A stretch of DNA of 64,000 bases from contig JAFEVB010000004.1 of NCBI GenBank assembly GCA_032629725.1, forward strand, positions 248,001 through 312,000, written 5' to 3'. A model generated the notes under the pieces. That model worked only from the letters and a program-made list of their open reading frames with translations. It did no database searches and was not told where the DNA came from. This document shows positions 59,860-64,000 of this stretch, in pieces. This DNA comes from Gremmenia infestans. Taxonomy: Eukaryota > Ascomycota > Leotiomycetes > Helotiales > Hamatocanthoscyphaceae. The position numbers and the translations under genes are program-made. Position 1 is the stretch's first letter; each line of letters begins with the position of its first letter.

Positions 59860-60009
59860 AGTAAGGGTGATGATTATCACTGCTATCAAAGTTCTATCCG
59901 GAATAGGACATTTTGCAGACGTCTCGAACAACAAGCAGTTTTTTATTGATGGCAGGCAACGCGCGGATTCAAACTCACAAAGAACTTTCGCTTAAAGAAG
60001 GATGAGGTT

Positions 60010-60378
60010 GTGCGTGCTGTGGCTTACAACGAGAAGGCTGATGAGCATGAGAGATTGACTGTTTATACTTGGACAGGTAAACTGGCGAGAATCAGCTATG
60101 ATGATTACGAGAAGGTTGACTGCGCATTTGGCATTCCGATTAGGAAGACTGAGGTGCTGAATGGGCTTAAGGTTGAGCTTCCGGTCAAGGTAGAGTTATC
60201 GCCCAATAGCCTCCCAAACACCACTTCGTCAGACAAGTACGAGAAGAATGTTGATGGTGGCAAGAGAAAGCGCGAGGATACTGATGGCGGAGAGCCGGGC
60301 AAGCTTGAGGCCTCACTACGTTCACGACCTACGAAACTTGACAACGCCGCTGAGGCTCGCCAAAACAAGAAACGATAG
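60010..60378 (+). CDS. ORF of unknown function, possibly a 3' exon linked to ISN1
   Basis: The open frame extends back to about 59956, just after a gatggcag acceptor, and lacks an ATG at a plausible place, so it looks like a terminal exon. Upstream is only ISN1. A donor inside the last ISN1 codons (gag|gtagat at 59844) would join in phase to GCA ACG CGC GGA (ATRGFKLTKNF). The 120-140 residues read FRLKKDEVVRAVAYNEKADEHERLTVYTW and end in a Lys/Arg-rich tail with KRKRED and RQNKKR, suggesting nuclear localisation. Alternatives: an independent gene with an unseen first exon, or a fragment. I do not recognise the family. Confidence 0.4.
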   Translation: MRAVAYNEKADEHERLTVYTWTGKLARISYDDYEKVDCAFGIPIRKTEVLNGLKVELPVKVELSPNSLPNTTSSDKYEKNVDGGKRKREDTDGGEPGKLEASLRSRPTKLDNAAEARQNKKR

Positions 60379-60901
60379 GGTGAGAAGAGAAATAGCGATG
60401 AAGCTGAAGCTAATGAAGAGCTGAGATAAAGGCGGCTTACCAGGTTCTACACATAGACTAGAAGTAAGCTAGTAGCGTTCCAATTGGATGATTCCTATAA
60501 GCCCTGGAAGTCTAATGAGTGTACTTGCTGGCCTCATCACCAGAGTGAGTAATCTCAGAATCCGAAATGTTTGAAAGATGTTGGGCGTCGCTTCAGACGA
60601 CGCAGAAGATTCACAATTCTCAGAATCAGGGCTTGAGATAAAGCAGAAGAATGAGCTAAAGCATTTCTTTGGAATTTCTGGATTTCAGTTCCATATTTTG
60701 TGGCTAGTAGTTGTAGTTCTCGCAAGTTAACGCAACTTTATTGACAATGAGTTATCAACGTACCACCAAGTGACATTTGTATCCATGTCTATTCGTTCTC
60801 CTATCTATCTCTGTCTATCATGCACCAATTTATCCATTCAACGCCATGCCATGCTTCTTCGTCCGAGTATCTTGATAATGCACAAATCCACATCCGTACT
60901 T
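60379..60901. other. convergent intergenic region
   Basis: Between the ORF above and the 3' end of the MCP1 gene; no feature seen. Confidence 0.5.
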
Positions 60902-61865
60902 CTACAGCTTCACCAAAGGAACCTTCGAATACAACACATCATACCCCTTCCCAATCCACCCCTCACTCAAACCCCCCTTTCCCACAATCCCTAACCCGCC
61001 AGCCATCCACAGCCCCGCAAGCGCAACAGCAACCCCATTAATAACCCACCACCTCCTCTTCGCCTTCTTCCCATTCCCCGTTTCAACCCACCCATTCCAC
61101 CTCGCCGCGCCCCAAACAAAGTGACCTGATGCCGTAGCTACAAGCGCCACATATCCCGTCCAAGCAATAGCTGGATGCCGTGCAAAGCCATGCGCGACAT
61201 ACCCCAATCCCACGCCACTTGAACCGCCCTCATAAACCCACGGTAGTATACGGTTCACAAACGCATGCGTCAGCACCAGAGGCGCAAGTGTATACCCACT
61301 TGCACTAGTCCAGCTTACAGCCGGCCAGACCTTCAACCTCTTCTTCAACCGTGAACTGATCGACAGATTCGCAGCGCCGTATCGCTTTAAATTCCCATTT
61401 CGACGGTGGATTCGTAACGCGAGGCCGGAGAGAATGTGTGTTGTGATGGGGAGCGTGATGAGGAGGGGTTCGAGGGGGAAGGATTGGTAGTAGGGCCGTG
61501 TGAGGAGGAGGTAGGGTTCTGAGGCTGGGAGAGAGCGCGTTATGAGGGGGATTATGGAGGTGTTTGTCAGGTGGAAGGCTGTGTAGATGGTGAAGATGTA
61601 AGAGGAGTATTTTTGCGCTCTTATCACTATTTGGGAGTTTTTGTTAATAGTCTATTTCTCAAAGATTTTGAAGAACAGGGAGAGTACGGTAATATGCAAC
61701 GCCATGCCCACTTCCGCTCAATCCCAAAGAGTGTGGAGGAGAAGGCAGATCGGGTAGTTGTTTCTCAGGTCCTGCATCTGAGGAAGGCGATTCGATTGGT
61801 GATGGTTCTAGTTGTTGAAGAAAAAAAGCCTCTTCCGAGGCTGTGGATTCTCGTCGCTCTTCCAT
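60902..61865 (-). CDS. MCP1: mitochondrial adapter protein MCP1-like (Mcp1_TM domain)
   Basis: Exons 61865-61688 and 61626-60902 are joined by an intron with donor gtactc, branch-like ctattaac and acceptor aaatag, phase 1, giving 300 aa. The first 55 residues are Ser/Pro-rich and disordered. The rest has several membrane helices: KYSSYIFTIYTAFHLTNTSIIPLITRS, TRPYYQSFPLEPLLITLPITTHILSGLALRIHRR, WTSASGYTLAPLVLTHAFVNRILP, AIAWTGYVALVATASGHFVWGAARW and a last helix near WVINGVAVALAGLWMAGG. This pattern is the Mcp1 transmembrane domain, found in an outer mitochondrial membrane protein that acts with Vps13 in lipid transfer in yeast. The original donor is not a perfect GTAAGT, so the first exon is slightly uncertain. 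Confidence 0.8.
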
Positions 61866-62080
61866 CTCAAAATCGAGGTATTACTTCAAAACAATTAAAA
61901 GATCGGATGACCATCGAAATGAAGATGTTTGGTTCGTCCATCTTTGAAATTTAAGCTTATTTGCGCATTGACCACACCTTATTTTTCACGTCTCCTTCAC
62001 AACCGCAGACTTGACATCAACTTTGAATTTGACATGGTACAAAACTTGACACTAATTGAGAAGGGACATATATCTTCAAT

Positions 62081-62716
62081 ATGCCTCCAGTAAGTTCATC
62101 CCGCCTACATAGAACCCGAATACAACATAGCAGCTGACCAGCCTGCCCAAAGCGCGGATTCACAAACCCAGCGCCAAAAACGGACAGCGCAAAACAAGCA
62201 GTCAAGTCGTTTTACTGTACTTCTTCCCGCCGTATTCCCAATTGGCTCATGCTAATAAATGAAACAGGCGAACTGTGCAGCAAAGGCTATGCCCGTATGA
62301 ACGAATATGAAGCGCATCTTTCCTCCTACGACCACTCACACAAACAGCGCTTGAAAGACATGCGCCAACTTACTCGCGATCCACTCGCATCATCAAAAGC
62401 GCGAAAGGCGGAAGCGAAAGCTGATAAAGGGATGGGGCTTATCAGTATCAAACTTGGAGGAGAAGGGGGAGTGGAGGGAGGAGAGAAGGTCGGAGGTGGA
62501 AGTGGTAGTGGATTCAAGAAAGGTGGGTTTAAGAAGGCGGGCTTCAAGAGTGCCTTTGTACCAGCTTCGGATGGGGTTGAGTCACAGCCTGCTGCGGTGA
62601 AGAGTGAGGAGAGGAGGATTAGTGTGGATGAAGGGAGGATTGAAGGTGTGCAGGGCGGAGAGAGTGATACAGATGAGGGTTATGAGATGTATGATCCGAG
62701 GTTTCCTACGGAATGA
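62081..62716 (+). CDS. C2H2-type zinc-finger protein, G-patch/ZNF-like
   Basis: Three exons are proposed: 62081-62089, 62153-62216 and 62268-62716 (donors gtaagt and gtactt, acceptors caaag and aacag), giving 173 aa. The first exon is only 9 bp (MPP). The second adds RGFTNPAPKTDSAKQAVKSFY. The last completes the finger FYCELCSKGYARMNEYEAHLSSYDHSHKQR, with C-x2-C and two His spaced as in a single C2H2 unit. The C-terminal part is Gly/Lys-rich (GGVEGGEKVGGG, KKGGFKKAGFKSAF), and the tail is acidic (DTDEGYEMYDPRF). This single-finger layout is seen in RNA-associated nuclear proteins. The function is not known. Confidence 0.8.
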
Positions 62717-63751
62717 GACAACCTCGGGAACTGGCATATTCAATGCGTCGGACGATACCACGACATAGGCCCGGCCCTACATCATGGCTTCCAAAGATAC
62801 CTGGAATCAAACTCTTCACTAAACGTAAGGGAAAGTCGACCAAGACAGCCACCACAGCACCATCCTTCGCCATACCCAAGAAAAACCCGCTAGGAAAGCC
62901 ACTACTGCCAGCGCACTGAAAATGGGCCTCGTTGCTGGATTATGAGTTATGCTGCGGTGCAGAGGACTACCTGTGAAAAGATTTGAATGGGCCCCGAAGC
63001 TACGACGGGCAAGATAGAGCCTCGGTGGAATATTGGGATCGTTTGCATATAGCAAGTGAGCTTTTCAGAGTTGTTACTACCTCGAGCCTGTAGGTACGTG
63101 GTATCAAGACATCGATATGAAGAAGTTTCGAGCCCAGATCCAACTTCAGACATCGTGTATCACTGTATCGTTGCTAGTCTTTTGCTTCATCGTATGTCTT
63201 TAATCTCCTTTCCCTCTCCCGTCTTGTTCTTATTGTTTCAAACCTCCCAACCATGTCTTCTACCTCGCTCGGCCCCCTTCGCTCCAAAGCAGGTCTCGAG
63301 CTGGATACACACAAGTGTACAAGACTATATTGAATTTCAACGACCTTTGAGTGCGAAACCTCCTTGTGCTTATGTGGTGGACCTTCGCAATTTGTAATTG
63401 GAACATAAACTATATCTGTTTGAATTTTGTGCAAATGTTGTCTTGGTGTCTGATGCTAGCCTTTTATATTTGTACAGTACTTGGCCCATACCCCTTCTTT
63501 GTGTACACATTGTATAAGTACAAGGTGACAAGAGTATATCATGTGCCGTTGTTGAGTTTGCATCGCACAAGAAGAGGGTACACAAGCTCAAGAATGCGGC
63601 TGATCGAGCTTCTTTCTTTCCAGAAATATCATGAAAACTAGAATGCTCGCCATCTATAAAACAATATATATCATCCAACCCCATCCGCGCTTGACTTCAC
63701 TCTTTTCAACCTAATCAGCTTCTTATGCCTAAGTGTCCACCCGTCAAGAAA
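62717..63751. other. intergenic region before the last gene
   Basis: No conserved ORF. A TATA-like sequence (ctataaaac) lies about 100 bp upstream of the next start. Confidence 0.5.
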
Positions 63752-64000
63752 ATGTTCAAATTAAGCCCCCTCCTCATCCTCTTCAATGTCTGCATCATGC
63801 TAGGCGCTGCAGCACCTACAAACAATACACAAACATACCCATCCATTGTCCCCGGCCCAGGAATGCCCACACCGGCGTCACTCAACCTCACCACCGCCGC
63901 TCTCTTCAACACTTCCACTCTAGAAACACACATAAACCATTTTCATTCCCTACACACCCTCAATATCGGGACCCTATGTCAACCCGTAGATCTTGCTAAC
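63752..64000 (+). CDS. small secreted protein, 5' part only (cut by the window end)
   Basis: The frame from ATG 63752 is open to the last base (83 codons). It begins MFKLSPLLILFNVCIMLGAAAP, a strong signal peptide. The mature part has three N-glycosylation sequons (NNTQT, NLTT, NTST) and one Cys in LCQP. An in-frame ATG nine codons earlier would hide the signal peptide. It is a candidate extracellular or effector-like protein, but too little is visible to name it. Confidence 0.55.
   Translation, partial: MFKLSPLLILFNVCIMLGAAAPTNNTQTYPSIVPGPGMPTPASLNLTTAALFNTSTLETHINHFHSLHTLNIGTLCQPVDLAN

Overview
The window is nuclear DNA of a filamentous ascomycete (Pezizomycotina; perhaps Leotiomycetes, by general resemblance only). 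Evidence: short 40-110 bp introns with GTAAGT-like donors and TAG/CAG acceptors, CTAAC/CTGAC-like branch points, TATA-poor intergenic spaces, and fungus-specific genes such as the DUF3638 giant protein, a VMA11-type V-ATPase subunit, a two-lobed phosphofructokinase, ISN1 and ROM2. No tRNA, rRNA or CRISPR was seen. All exon junctions were built by hand from the sequence by matching phase and conserved protein motifs.

Layout. Positions 1-12,300 look like an accessory compartment: a candidate solo LTR, a stop-interrupted pseudogene, two BTB/POZ genes that each end in a CxxC...CxxC tail, two unrelated-looking proteins sharing an R-x4-H (HEPN-like) motif, a twice-frameshifted reading frame, a MYND zinc-finger gene and a 400 bp palindromic element. 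Positions 12,657-22,304 hold one giant gene (about 3,127 aa, DUF6606/DUF3638/DUF3645) whose frame is broken by one base in an A8 run. A 2.3 kb gene-poor stretch follows, then an SGNH hydrolase and a secreted pepsin-type aspartic protease.

Positions 30,400-62,700 are dense housekeeping sequence: V-ATPase proteolipid (VMA11 type), Rho1 exchange factor ROM2, a small conserved membrane protein divergent from splicing factor PRP38, a vacuolar-type phosphoesterase divergent from mitochondrial GatA (HER2), a SAM methyltransferase, a low-complexity conserved protein, a PARP-type zinc-finger protein, phosphofructokinase divergent from Mediator subunit MED17, IMP 5'-nucleotidase ISN1, mitochondrial MCP1 and a C2H2 protein. 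The window ends inside a small secreted protein.

The core genes show no operon-like functional grouping, only shared divergent promoters. The most unusual material is in the left 22 kb: the HEPN-like proteins beside the BTB-zinc proteins, and the giant ATPase-like gene with its homopolymer frameshift.
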